Shown piece by piece: positions 42,547 to 53,953 of a stretch of DNA of 64,000 bases. The notes under the pieces are model-generated. The model was given only the letters and a program-made list of their open reading frames with translations. It ran no database searches and was not told the origin of the DNA. Every line of letters starts with the position of its first letter. Positions within the stretch are counted from its first letter, which is position 1. The stretch comes from Tilletia caries. Taxonomy: Eukaryota; Basidiomycota; Exobasidiomycetes; Tilletiales; Tilletiaceae. The DNA lies in the NCBI GenBank assembly GCA_032718865.1, contig JALUTQ010000046.1, forward strand, positions 806,001 through 870,000, read 5' to 3'. The translations under genes were made by a program, and so were the position numbers.

Positions 42547-44119
42547 TCACGCTCGCTGGACCGGCTGTGGCTTCTTGCCAAAGAAGGCCTTGGCGTCTCC
42601 GCACGTCGCATTCACGCAACCGGGACACCGCAGCATCATCTGATTGCTCGTCGAGCCCTGGTTCCACACCCGGTGCCCGAACTCGTGTGTGTTTCCGTGG
42701 GCGTCGGTCGTGGACTTGGGTGGAGAGGAATGCGCGGCCAGATGGGAGGCGGCCAGATCAGCCAGCGCACGCAAGAAGGTGGGGTCGTCGTTCAAAGAAG
42801 AGACGCGCTTGAGCTCGATGCCGTGCTGATGATCATTGCAGAAAGATAAGTTAGTGCTCCATCGGCTCAGCATGACGAAGCGATACCAGAAGGGAGAAAC
42901 TCACCTCCTCAGCTTCCTCCACAAGCTCGATGTCCAACTCGTACAGAGTCTCAATGTGATCACTGGTGAAGGCAATCGGAACCGCAAGCACGTGCTTGTA
43001 GCCCTGCTTCGCCCAACCCTTGATCGTGTCGCTCGTCTGCGGTCCCAACCATGCCGAGGGTCCGACCTGACTCTGCCACGTCACTCGGTACGGGTTCGAC
43101 CAGCCCAGACGGGTCATCACCGCTGCCACAGTGGCAGCCACCTCAGCTGGGTAGGGGTCTCCCCGGCCCGAGACGATTTGCATCGGCAGCGAGTGGGCGG
43201 AGAACATGATGGGCGTGTTGTGTCGCTCCGACTCTGGCAGCTCTGCGAGCTTGGTCTTGATGAGTCCGGCGAAGGCCTGAGGGAAGAAACCGAACACAGG
43301 GAAGACAACTGTGAGCTAGAGCCACTGCGTAGCACGTTTCCACGCCACAGAGGAGAAAGGGCTACTCACCTCGATCAGACCGGGGAAGGTGGGCCATCGG
43401 TCAATGAGCGACCATTCAATATCGCCCTCAGGCTTCCCGTCCGCCTTGCGCTTCTGCAGTTCCCTGTACAGCTCGTTCAAGCTCGAGCCCGTCGTACTGC
43501 AACTGTACTGCGGGTACTGCGTGAAGCCCACCGCGCGCGTCACGCCATCGCGCGCCATCTCATCCAACGCCTGGTCCGTCAGCGGGCGAGCATACCTGAA
43601 GGCAGTGTACGCCTTGTGAGGAGCAGTCTCCGGGTGTAGCTCGTCGAGCATGCGCGCCATCGCTTCTCCTTGCGTCCGAGTCCAGCGCAGAATGGGCGAA
43701 CCCCCACCAATCTTGGCGTACTGCTCTCGGATCTTGGGCGTTCGCCGCTTTGCAATCAGAGGCGCAAGTTGTTTTTGGAAGGGGAGCTGAATCAGTTCAC
43801 GGTCGTGAAAGAGCCGGGAGAGGAAGTCGCCCGTCTCGTCGAGGGTGCTTGGCCCGCCCATGTTCATCATCAAGATGGCAGTTGGCGGCCGGCTGCTGCC
43901 CGCCACCGTCGCGAGAGACCTTGCATTCTTGGAGGATGTCGCACCCGACTGCACCTGAGCGCGCTCCGCCGGGGCGGCAGAGGGCCCTGCCGCTGTCGCT
44001 GTCGTGCTCGAGATGAAGCGCGCGCCTCCTGAGCTCAGCGCAGCAGCTGCTGTAGCGGATGAAAGAATTCGAGATGCCGCCGCTTGGCTTCGCGCCACGT
44101 TAAGAACCGAAGCTGACAT
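42547..44119 (-). CDS. HEM15: ferrochelatase, mitochondrial (heme biosynthesis)
   Basis: Exons 44119-43370, 43276-42905 and 42825-42547 give 466 aa. Ferrochelatase inserts iron into protoporphyrin IX at the matrix face of the inner mitochondrial membrane. Motifs: [62 protein letters not shown] (catalytic His), [20 protein letters not shown] and [16 protein letters not shown]. The Cys in YSCSTTG plus the three in [16 protein letters not shown] match the four ligands of the 2Fe-2S cluster known in animal and some fungal enzymes, so a cluster is expected. The first 85 or so residues are Ala/Ser/Arg-rich and form a presequence. The final exon is reached by the CATCAG acceptor at 42826. Confidence 0.95.
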
Positions 44120-44445
44120 GGTGCGAGTGTCGTTTTCACTTGAACGTGGTCGTGAGCGCGAAGAAACGCGTGACCAACGAAGTGGATTTTATGTATGCTC
44201 TTCTTCCTGCTGACATTCATTCATTCGCGATGGCGCAAACGATGACGAGATGACACACAGAGAGAGCGAGCCAACCAGATGCTTCCCATTTTGCTCATGG
44301 ATGTCGTGCGCAAGAACACAACTCAGACCGCATCGTCGAAGCTCAACGGCTGTAGTATTTCTGAAGCAGTAATGGATCGCAAGGTCGAGAACAAGATGGA
44401 AAGGGGGTCTCACAACACTTGGCAGGGGTAAAAGGTGAACGAGAA

Positions 44446-44478
44446 GGGAAACCAAGGGGAAACCAAGGGGAAACCAAG
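44446..44478. repeat. tandem repeat, three copies of an 11-bp unit
   Basis: GGGAAACCAAG is repeated three times without change between the ferrochelatase start and the Argonaute end. Confidence 0.9.
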
Positions 44479-44550
44479 GCGAGGCATTTCGGTGACAGAC
44501 GTTGGGGTTGGGCGCCGGTGGGCGCAGCCTTGACGTGGATGTTGCCGTTG

Positions 44551-44625
44551 GGATGCCGTGAAGGAGAATCGAGTTGGATGCCGTGAAGGGGAATCGCGTC
44601 GGATGCCGTGAAGGAGAATCGCGTT
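44551..44625. repeat. tandem repeat, three copies of a 25-bp unit
   Basis: Units at 44551, 44576 and 44601 begin GGATGCCGTGAAGG and differ at a few positions; a partial fourth follows. It lies in the spacer beyond the Argonaute stop, possibly within its 3' UTR. Confidence 0.9.
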
Positions 44626-44752
44626 GGATGCAGATCAAAGGAAGGCGCGAGATGGGAGTACTGTATGTGATGTCGAGAACAGAGAGATGGATCTTGGATG
44701 TATCTTTGATGGAGGCATTTGTCTTGAGGTGGTGGTTCTGTCGAGGCCGCAT

Positions 44753-47700
44753 TCACTGCCAAGCGAAGGAACATGGATGTCAGAGCGAGCAAGTGTCACC
44801 GAGTGCACCTGCAAACTCACCATGAACCAGAGAGATTCGCAGAAGTCAGGAGATATCTCGAGTCGGCGCATCACCCGCGTCGTCTCCTCGGTGGAGAGCG
44901 GCTGCAGCTCGGTGCTCGAACCACTGATCGTGGACGCAGCATCGTCAATGGGATCCCACACCAGAGCACGGCACTTGTCCGCGAGAATGTCGGCGTAGTA
45001 CGCCGGGGGTATAAGTGAGACTGCGCGAGTCGCGCGCGAGTAGGTGTAGCACAAAGTGTGCACTGACCGCTGCAGGTCGTCGCTGGAGAACCCATTTTCG
45101 TCCTTCAGGACAACGTAGTGGGTCGGACGCGCGGTGCCGATCAGACCTTGGTGGGCCTGGAGGTAGAAGTCGAACACCGTGGGGTGGGTGATGGCGGTGT
45201 CGATGACTGTGCCCGCCATGATGTTACCGGACCGGTCGGTACTGCAATAAGAATACTCCTGTGTGATCAGCTCCGAGATCTGGGACGACAGCGATGCAAA
45301 CAGACTGTGCTCACTCTCCAGGGCGCTGTGCGAAGAAGCGCACATGGTGGTTCTTGCTCGCCACCACGAAGCTATTGTGGAAGGGAGGCAGAAGACGAAA
45401 TTTAGTACCATCCAGTTTGGGTTGAGGGCTCAGCATGAATACTCACGTTACCTTGGGGGGTGTCCACCCCTCCCCAGCCAGCTTCATACACGCCGACTTG
45501 ATCGCCTGGAACTCCGTGTTCACCGCGATGGAGAATTGGCCCTCCGAGATACCGTCACGGAAGAAGAGGATCGACTTGGGAAGCTGACCGTGATTGACCT
45601 TGGCCCAGCGCTTGAGATGGCCCTCCATCATGCTGGCCATGTCGAGGATGATCTCCTGCGCAGCCGCGCGACCGCCTGGATGGCGCTGGGTGCGGATCTC
45701 GGCACTGTACTTTGTGCGTGCGCCGTCCATCGTGGCAACGGACGCAGCGATCGATGGCTGGAGGCCTTTGCGGGTGGGGTGCGTGACGTCGGCACCGACG
45801 ACTGTTGAGAGAATAGTGGTGAGCAAGCGCCGCGTGTTCCAAAGCGTTGAGTGGACTCACTCATCATCTGCGCGTGTATGCCGGGCAGATCACGGTCAGG
45901 GACTGTCCAGTTGGAGCCTGGGAAAGAAATGTTGAGATGAGGAGACTGGCCAGATGGAAAACTTGCACATATACTCACCGCCCAGCTTGATGTTGACCTT
46001 CATAGCAACATTGGCCGCATACTGTTGCTGCCCGCGCTCACTGAGCGCCTTGCGGGTGTTCATCTGTAGTGTAGACCAACGGAAGAAAATGTCAGCAAGA
46101 GCGAGTGAATGAGACCTAGACATGGAAGAACTTACCACCTGAGTGGGGACGGGGGTCACGAGCTCGAGGGCAGCGGTGCGCTTGATCGCGTCGTAGAAGC
46201 CTGCGTCGCTCTCGTCCATGAAGCAGACAAGCAACTGTGGCGGAGGAGCCTTGCCACTCGGGCCAAGAATGGACTGCGCCTGGCGATAGGCACCCCGTCC
46301 GGCCTCGTGCAGGATCTTCTTTATTTGCGATATGTCTCGGCCCCCGTCTGCGTAGAAAGGTTGCCGATTTTGCACCGCCATGCCAAGGTTCTCCATCTCG
46401 CGAACGAGGTTAGAGGTAAATGACTGAATGGCCGTGTTGGGAGTGCGGGTGAAGTTGATGATCGCCCATGTCATCAAGGGCCGTCCCGGGGTGTAGAAGC
46501 CTGAAAAAGGACAGCTACCGAGTAAGCACTGGAGCACTGGGTGAGGGGGAGGGGTGAGACTTACGAGCGCGAGCAAGGTTCCAGGCACCATTGTTGGGCA
46601 TGCCTGCTTGCGATTGGGCGCCGTACACGATCTGCGGTGGCGGCAGGATTCGACCCTGGACGGGCATCATGTCCCGGTCGATGCTCATCTTCCAGGCGGC
46701 GAGCTTGGGGTCCGCATCGTCTGGACGATAAGAGCCGCGAATAGATCAGCACATCAATGCTAAAGCAGGTTCCATCGCCTGGCGACACTCACAGTTGAGC
46801 TCGTGGCGGATCTCCTCGACACGTCTCTTGCGCTCGTCGGGGCGTGTGGAGCTGACCGCGATCATGTCCTGGCGCTGAAGGATGAAGTAGTGAGGCAACG
46901 AGTAAGCAGCCCGGGTTGGGCTGGAAAGGAAAGGGCAGACCAAGGCGACTTACCTGCGGTCCGGACAGAGTGAATCCGTTGACGGGGGACCCGCCGACAA
47001 TGGATACGAACTCCATGGGGACCCACTCTTCGTGCTTCCCTGCTTTCTTGTAGATGACGCACGGAAGGTTCGGGTAGCGAACGGTGATGTTGTCTGGAAA
47101 GGTAAAGGATCTCGTCGCGTGAGCATGTGGAAGACGCAATTCAGATGGCAAGACGACTCACAATTTTGTTGGAACTGGATGTCCGAAACGATCAGCAAAA
47201 GAACGCATGAGTAAGTGGCCATCAGGTTGAGGCTCAGTCCATCGACACTCACATATTGGACCGTGTTGATCTGCTGTCCATCGCGCTCGAAGGACATGTC
47301 GCGGGCTGATGAGTGCGTCAAGCCCAGGAACTTGAAGAGCTGCCGAGAAGGGCGATGATTCAACCGGATCTGGACGCCCCGGAGCTTCGTTCGAATCTGT
47401 TGTTGCTCTCGGGGGCCCAGGAAGTCCGGGGGCCGGGAACCAGCAGCGCTGAGGGAGCAAGGCATGTCAGTATGCTGTCGAGTCTGATTGAGGATGGAAG
47501 CATGAAACTCACTGTCCTGTTCCTGTGCGAACACCAGGCTGGCCACCACCACCACGGGGCCCACCACGAGGACCTCCACGAGGACCACCCCGGCCGCGAA
47601 ACCCACCGCGATCGCCACCGCCGCCCATGCCACCTCCTCCTCCAAGGATACGACCGATGACGTCCAACAGGTCTCCGCCACCGAGGAAGGTGGAGATCGC

Positions 47701-48850
47701 CACATCGAGGTTGAGCGCCGGACCGGTCTTCATCGGCCTAATAGACTGGAAGAACCCTCGCCAGATCTCGACACCGCCGGCGATCGGAACGGTATTGTTT
47801 TCGTTATAGAATTTGCGCCCGCTCGCTCCGTAAATGTGGTACTCGTCACGGGCCAGCGCGTTTGAGCGAAGCGCAATCTCCAAGGTTTGGATGGCCGTCA
47901 GAACCGAAGGGGTTGTGCCGGCGATTGATGCGTTGCGTGCGTCGGAAATGGCCTTGAGATCGCCGTTGCAGAAGGCGAGGAGGTCGGCCAGGTTGATGGT
48001 TGCGACGGCGGTCATCTTGATAAGGAATTTGCGTGCTCGGGGTTGGCGCTTGGTCGGCCGATTTTGCGGCTTCGTCGACTGGTGTCCCTGCAGCTCGGGC
48101 AGATCTTGTCGAACTCCAAGTTCGTGAATGAACTCGGTTTGAGTCACTCCGGAGGGAAGGAGCAGCGGCTTGGTGGTGTAGGCGTTACGACGACCGTCGA
48201 AACTCATGGCGGCAGCGATTTCGTTTGTGAAACGGTCGTTTTGGTGACCATGTGCGTCCGCGCACTCGCGGAAGACGGCTTGGAGGAAGCCGGGCGGGGG
48301 TGGACGAGTCTTGCGTGCGCGACCAGGCTCCCTGAGAGCCGCTTCTTGACGGCTGTGTGGGCGAGAGAGAGAGCTGTCAGCATAGAACATATACTCGTAA
48401 AACAGTTACCGAACAGAACTCACCGTTGCTGGAAAGCAGCAGCCTCTTCCGCATCCTCGTACGGCGTGATAACGACGTCGTAGTGCGTGACCACCTGAGC
48501 GCCGTTGATGTTCACCTTGTAGATGTTCGTGCTGGGAAAGAAAGAGGAGATGTGAGCTCGATCTCGACTTGCAGATCAGACATTCGGTCGGTACTCACAA
48601 GAGGTCAATCGGTCGGCCGGAGTGACCGCCCTTGTCGGGACGCTGAGCGATGTCTGCAGAGGATAGAAGGTGAGTGTCAGTGAGGGATAGCGTGCAAGCG
48701 CGCAGAATAGCATGACTAACCGAGAGGCATCTGTTCTATCACTCGATTTTCCGGAACAGGGTGCTCTGGACCGGTCGGAGCAGCGGGCGGCGCCTCACGG
48801 GGCGCGGCGGCGGGAAAGCCAGCGGCGGCGGTCTCCAAAGGTGCGGACAT
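44753..48850 (-). CDS. ago1: Argonaute, slicer-type with DEDD tetrad and an RGG insert
   Basis: Sixteen exons, traced by frame from ATG 48850 to TGA 44755-44753, encode about 1020 aa. Boundaries: 48850-48721, 48653-48599, 48531-48424, 48352-47513, 47448-47253, 47174-47162, 47093-46954, 46874-46793, 46720-46565, 46500-46136, 46063-45979, 45917-45861, 45801-45447, 45371-45315, 45241-44821, 44755-44753. Domains in order are N, L1, PAZ region, MID and PIWI. The PIWI catalytic set is D747 (IVGADVTHP), E792 (AAAQEIILDM), D825 (FFRDGISEGQF) and D964 (PPAYYADIL), a DEDD tetrad as in budding-yeast Argonautes, so slicing is expected. Between L1 and PAZ (about 325-377) is a Gly/Arg stretch with GGPRGG repeats. 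Exon 6 is 13 nt, and the stop codon is the first triplet of the last exon. The protein ends CESLWFM, like the usual YFx end. Role: small-RNA-guided silencing. Confidence 0.93.
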
Positions 48851-49520
48851 GCTGGACAGCTCGCTTGCTTGCTTGCGGATGTGATGCTGGTGTCGATGGA
48901 TGCTGTTGGGTTTGTGTGTAGGTGACGCGAAAGAGAAGCGGATGGGAATGGCTTGAGGAGGAACGGAGGGGTACGCAGAGGAGGGGAAGGGGAGAGGAGG
49001 GAAAGGGGATGAGGGGAGGGGGACACGGACGCGGTGTGCAGGCTGCCTCTTTATGCACCAAGGAGATGAGACGTTGGCAGGAGGGGGCCTGACAAGCAAA
49101 AGTTCTCGAGCTTCTCGAGATCTTCGACAACACGGACAAACAACAAGAAACACGGCCGCACGGACTCGCGGCGCGACCCGCTCATAAGCGGAAACCATGT
49201 CGATCCAAGGAACAAGAACCAGAACAATGAAACGGACCAGCGTGCGGGTGCGGTCAGGTTCCGATGCCGGACTCCAAGGTAGCGGCTTCAACAAGATTCA
49301 GAAGATTGCGACCGAGGGCCAGGAAGTAAGTACAAGAAGGTCTGGAAGATTCAATCGTAACAAAGGGGAGGGAGGACCAGCTGACCCCCGCCTCCTGCCC
49401 ATTCAAGCAGCGATTGCCGATGGTCGCATCCGAAACTGTTCAATGTCCACTGATAGGGATTACGAGGAGATGGTCAGCTCCGCACTCGCAAAAGCCCAAG
49501 CGCGCAGGCAATCAAATGGG
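48851..49520. other. Argonaute promoter and Ctf4 3' flank
   Basis: A forward frame from ATG 49198 (113 codons, ending at 49538) overlaps the end of the Ctf4 gene and includes a possible GTAAGT donor, but its product is not recognisable and its splice chain does not resolve. I leave it uncalled. Confidence 0.4.
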
Positions 49521-52500
49521 CTACTCACCACCCTGTGACTCGATCTGTTGCGTCTCTTCGGTGCTGTACTGTGTCTCTTCGAGACCTTGCAAGCCATCGT
49601 TATCGCGCTGTGCGGCTTCGAGCGTCGATCGGATCTCGTCATCCGTAGGTAGATCCAGGTCATCATCGTCGTCCTCCACCGCGTCGCGGGATGCTGCCTT
49701 GCCAGCCACCTTGCCATTGGGGGATGTCGACTCATGACCATCGTCCTCGACCTCGATGTAGGTGTGCTTGCTCTTCGCCGCGAAGGTCAGGGGCGCTTGT
49801 GTCGCTTTCTTCTTGCCTCCTGCCATATCGAACAGAGTCTGTTGCTTGTGCTTCTTCGCAACTCCCTTGGCTCCGCTTCGACCCTCCACAGCATCGACAC
49901 GGTCAAAGAAGCTTGTGGTCTTGTGCATTTGGCGGTCTGGGCCTCGGCTGGTTGCACTGGCGTTCGAGGCTGTGCGAGCGAAAGGGTTGCTGGCGCGACC
50001 CTTGTTCGATGCTGAGAATGGATTGTTGGAACCTGTAACAAGAACCTTTTCAGCAATCATGGAAGGCACATTGGGTTCAGCTGCGAAGTACTCACTGTTC
50101 TTCTTCGCTGCGGCTTTGGGAGGTGGCATGTCAACATCGGAGTCGTCCACTGGCGACTTCCTCTTCTCTCCGCGTCCCGGTGGAGGGCTTGACTCGCGTT
50201 CATCGGCGTAGCTGTCAACAGTGTCTTGCAGTTGAAGTGCCCCGCTCCGCTCCTCTTCGTCTGCGTCAAAGTCGTAGCTGTTACCGCCATCGATGTTCGA
50301 ATCTGTCCATGAGCTCGTGTCGCCTTGGAGGCCGGCCGGTGGGAGATGCTGTTGCTCCTCAACCATGGGACTGAAGGTTACCGATGCGGAACGTCCAATC
50401 GATCGACGAGGGCCTCCCTTCGAGAGCGCAGAGCGAGGTGCGAAGCCTTCGGTGAGTGCCTTACTGGCTGCTGCTGCCGTCGGAGCCCTCCGTCCGGAGG
50501 CTGTTTCTTGAGTGCTGGGAACCAGCAAGCCAGATCCAAAGTCGTCTGAACCGCCGCCCATCCCTCCATGCAGGTTCACATCGTTCAATCCATGGGTGGC
50601 CCACTTTCGCCTGAGCTCCAGCTCCATTTCCCACTCTCGTTCCAGTTCGCTGATTCCCGCTCCTTCCCGCTCAAAGGCTCGCCGCTCAACTTCGTCCCGC
50701 AGCGAGCCCATACGCTCAGCAAGGCTGGGAAGATGAAAGAATCCGGCGATCGAAAGTGCAGCGTCGAGCGTCCGGACCGAATGAAGCTCACGTGCTGCAT
50801 CGAGAGCCCGTCCATGGCGGTCGCCTTTGCATGCGAGCTGTATGAGCTGCAACAAGTCCTTGTCTGCGTCCTGTTCAAGCTTGATCGGTTCGGGAGGAGG
50901 GACACTTGTGAGCGAGCTCAGCGCCGCAACCATTCCACTGCGAAGAGCATCGCGTGTGAGACCAGCCAAGAGTGTTTGACGCATCCACTTCTCCTCCAAG
51001 GTCGCCGCTGGGCCTTCGGGATTGAGTACCGGCATCCTGAGCTCTACGTCTTGGATGAGTGGTCGAATTCCGTGCGGATCCGGCAGCGAGGATCCTTTGA
51101 GCATTAGGCACATCATGTGCGTGCTTGAGAGGCCCACTGGCCAGTAGTTGATCTTCGACTTGCTCTTGGATCCTTCGCCTGCCCCTTCGCCCAGCTCTCC
51201 GGGTGGTGTCAAAGTAAGGTTGGCAGTCTCCAAGACGGGCGTCCATCGAGGGATGTATGCGGCGGGTTTGTGCGCTCCGTCGAGGACGTTCAGCAAGCCG
51301 GTGGAGTCGTACATCGCAGGGATGTCCCACTCGTTGAAGCCTACCCATCGAAGGTTTCGTCCTCTAGCGAGAGGAAGCGTGCCAGTGTGCCTGACTTGGA
51401 AGTTGTCCAAGTCAACAAGATCGTACTGTAGGTTCTGCCACTCGTCCAGCGCGATTCCGGCGCCTCTGTAGACGATGAGGACAGAGCGAATGCCTGCCGC
51501 CATCGATACGACAGGCTTGCCGTACGACCAGATGTAACGCTGCATTCCCGTGGCCGAGAAGAAGCGCAAATAGCCGGCAGACGTCGCAACGACAGCGGCA
51601 GAGCAGCGTGTGTTGGCGGCTTCGTCCTCCTCCATGTCGTCGCGACGAGAATTTTGGGGTGCAGGGCCGCCGAGGGCGATGAGCTCGACTGACTCGCCCT
51701 GAGGCAGATTCACTGTCCATTCTCCGCCAGCACCGCCCCATGCCTGCTCGAAGGGCTTGTACGTGACGGAACTCAAACCGCTTTCTACGTCCTCAGCCGC
51801 CTCGGCAGCTGCGGAGGCAGGCACACCGAGCAGAGCACCGTGAAAGGCGAGCGCACCGAGGGAGAAGCGATGGTAGTCAACCATACGGAAGTTGCGACGG
51901 GCCGCTGTGTCGTGACTTTCGAATTGAACCGTCTGATGAGTGCCTTGGTCGATCGCCATCAGGGATCCGAGCATGTTGAACGCCAGGTAGCGTCGTTGCT
52001 CACGCATAGGCGTGGATGTGGGCTGAAAGGGTGGCTGCGACTTGACGGAGACTCCAGAGATGCCAGAAACAGTGCTTCCGGAGTGGTGAGCCCGGCCTGT
52101 CCTGCTCTTCTGCTGACGTTCTTGAGCTAGCTCGCGAGCGTAGGCCGATGCAGCAAGTCCAACTGAATCAGCAGCGGCTCCTCCATCCTCATCGTCGACA
52201 AGGAAATCGTCCATGTCATTGTCGTCATCCCTGTCCAAGGCATCCTCGTCTTCGTCATCTGAGGCATCTCCATCGTGACCAGCCTCATGTGCGAGCAGAC
52301 CTTTACCGACATCGGCGTTGCGATCGACGCCCATGTCATCGCCATCGATGCCCGCGCCGAAGAAGAGGTCGTCGATTTCGTCGGATTCTCGCGTCCGCGA
52401 GGCGTCCTTTCGACTTGTTGCCGCAGCCCGGCCTGTGGCTTTGACAGAAGATACACCCATTCCGAACGCGACTTGCTCAAACGGGTTTGGGTTTCCTTCG

Positions 52501-53628
52501 CCGACAATGGAATACCATCGGATCAGGTTGCCTTCGTTGTCTGTCCATGCGAGCGCGTCTTTGGACGGGTGCCAACTGATTCCAGTGACATTGCTTTCTG
52601 CTTTCTTGAATGTAATGGGCTTCCGACTGCCTGGTGCAGTTTCCCAGACCGTGACTTGGTTGTCGGTTGTGGCCGCCGCAAGATAGCGGCCGTTCGGGCT
52701 GAATGCGAGGAAGGTAATGTCTCCAGTTCCAGCTCGCACTCCGTCGTCGGCGGCAGATGGAGGCGTGAACTTGCCGGTCACCGCCCAAGTACCACCAGTG
52801 CAGGTGACGATTGAGAAGTCGTTCGTCTTGGACGGTAGTAGGAAATATTTGCCCGAGGGATGCCAAAGGGGAAGGCTGGCCAGTTCTGATTCGACCGTAA
52901 GCCGAGCCAAGGTGTTTTCTATCTTGCCGACGCAGGCTGCTTCGGGTGATGAAAGATCCCAGATACGGGCTGTTCCATCACAGCTGGTGGTGACCAAGAG
53001 AGCGGAGCGAGGCGACCAGGCGGCCGCGCGAAGCGGGCGTGTGTGGTCTGTAAGCAGAGAGACTTGGGTTGGGTCGCTGAGAGAGACGACCTTGACTGTC
53101 AGCTCGTCGGAACAGACGGCGACTCGCGCTTTGGAGGCGCCACCCTGAGGTGCGCGTTCGACCGCTACGCAGCGAACGGGGAGCGATGTCCGAGTCAGGA
53201 TCTGGACGAGGTCTGTTGGTTGGGCAGCTTGGGTCTCGAGATGACCACCCTCCGCATCATCCGCACTCGCCCCTTTGTGATTGTAGATGCGGACGCAGCC
53301 ATCCTGAGATCCGATGATTAGGTTCTCCTTGTCGGCATCGATCCATGTGATGGGCCCTTGGGCGTCCTCGATCAAACGGGCCTCTTGACTGGACTGGTGG
53401 CTTGTAGGCAAAAGGCGGACCAGGTAGTCATTGCCCGCTGTGAAAAGCCGACTGCGGACACGACAGCAGCAGAGCAGATAAGGAAATATAAGTCAGCGAT
53501 GAGGTAGGGGAGCGTGATGTGATGACAGGAGGGACTCACTCGATTCCAGCAGAAGCAGGCGCGTGCAAGACGCGTGTCAAGCCAGCAGTGTGTACGACGG
53601 AGACGTGCGGTTCTGTGTCCGCGTCCAT
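49521..53628 (-). CDS. CTF4: Ctf4 / WDHD1 / Mcl1 replisome hub protein
   Basis: Exon 1 is 53628-53540 and exon 2 begins at 53451 after a GTGAGT...CCGCAG intron. A 63-nt in-frame intron (50095-50033) is also likely, giving about 1318 aa. The N-terminus is a WD40 propeller (ITWIDADKENLIIGSQDGCV, TTSCDGTARIWDLSS, FSPNGRYLAAATTDNQVTVW, GISWHPSKDALAWTDNEGNL). After an acidic linker comes the SepB/Ctf4 middle propeller (YLAFNMLGSLMAIDQGTHQT, SAAVVATSAGYLRFFSATGM, GRNLRWVGFNEWDIPAMYDS). A helical block and a Ser/Lys-rich tail with NPFS and NPFAR repeats follow. Ctf4 links CMG helicase to polymerase alpha and other clients. It is longer than yeast Ctf4 mainly through linkers. A GGTGAGT string just before the stop at 49521 could be a donor for one more exon. 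Confidence 0.92.
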
Positions 53629-53716
53629 GCTGAGGATGTTTGAGGAGCTCGAAGGCGCGTTTGACCAAGTGGATGATGTTGGGCGCGTTGGTTGGTGGTG
53701 GCTGGTGAGAGAGAGA

Positions 53717-53780
53717 ACGCGTCTTTGGCCCCATCCAACACTTTTCGATCGACAAGAACGCGTCTCGCGTCTGAACGCGT
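53717..53780. promoter_or_regulatory. cluster of three MluI cell-cycle boxes (ACGCGT)
   Basis: ACGCGT occurs at 53717-53722, 53758-53763 and 53775-53780, about 90-150 bases upstream of the Ctf4 start in the 325-bp divergent promoter shared with the bromodomain gene. ACGCGT is the binding site of the fungal MBF/DSC1 factor that drives G1/S transcription of replication genes, which fits Ctf4. The motif is palindromic and could also serve the forward gene. Confidence 0.65.
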
Positions 53781-53953
53781 CGTGTTTCTCTCAGCCGCGT
53801 CGTTGCGTAACGACACGGTGCCACGCGCTGAAATGATCACATTCTGATGATCATCGGCGCACCATGGATTCTGACCCGCCTCTCACTCAGAAGGGCTGGC
53901 CATAGAGAGCTGAGCGCAGGCCACACTGGGAAGCGAGAAGAGTGACGGCCGCG

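Noticed and set aside
49197..49538. Forward 113-codon frame between Argonaute and Ctf4
   Set aside because: Overlaps the end of Ctf4, no recognisable product, and the possible GTAAGT donor does not lead to a coherent downstream exon.
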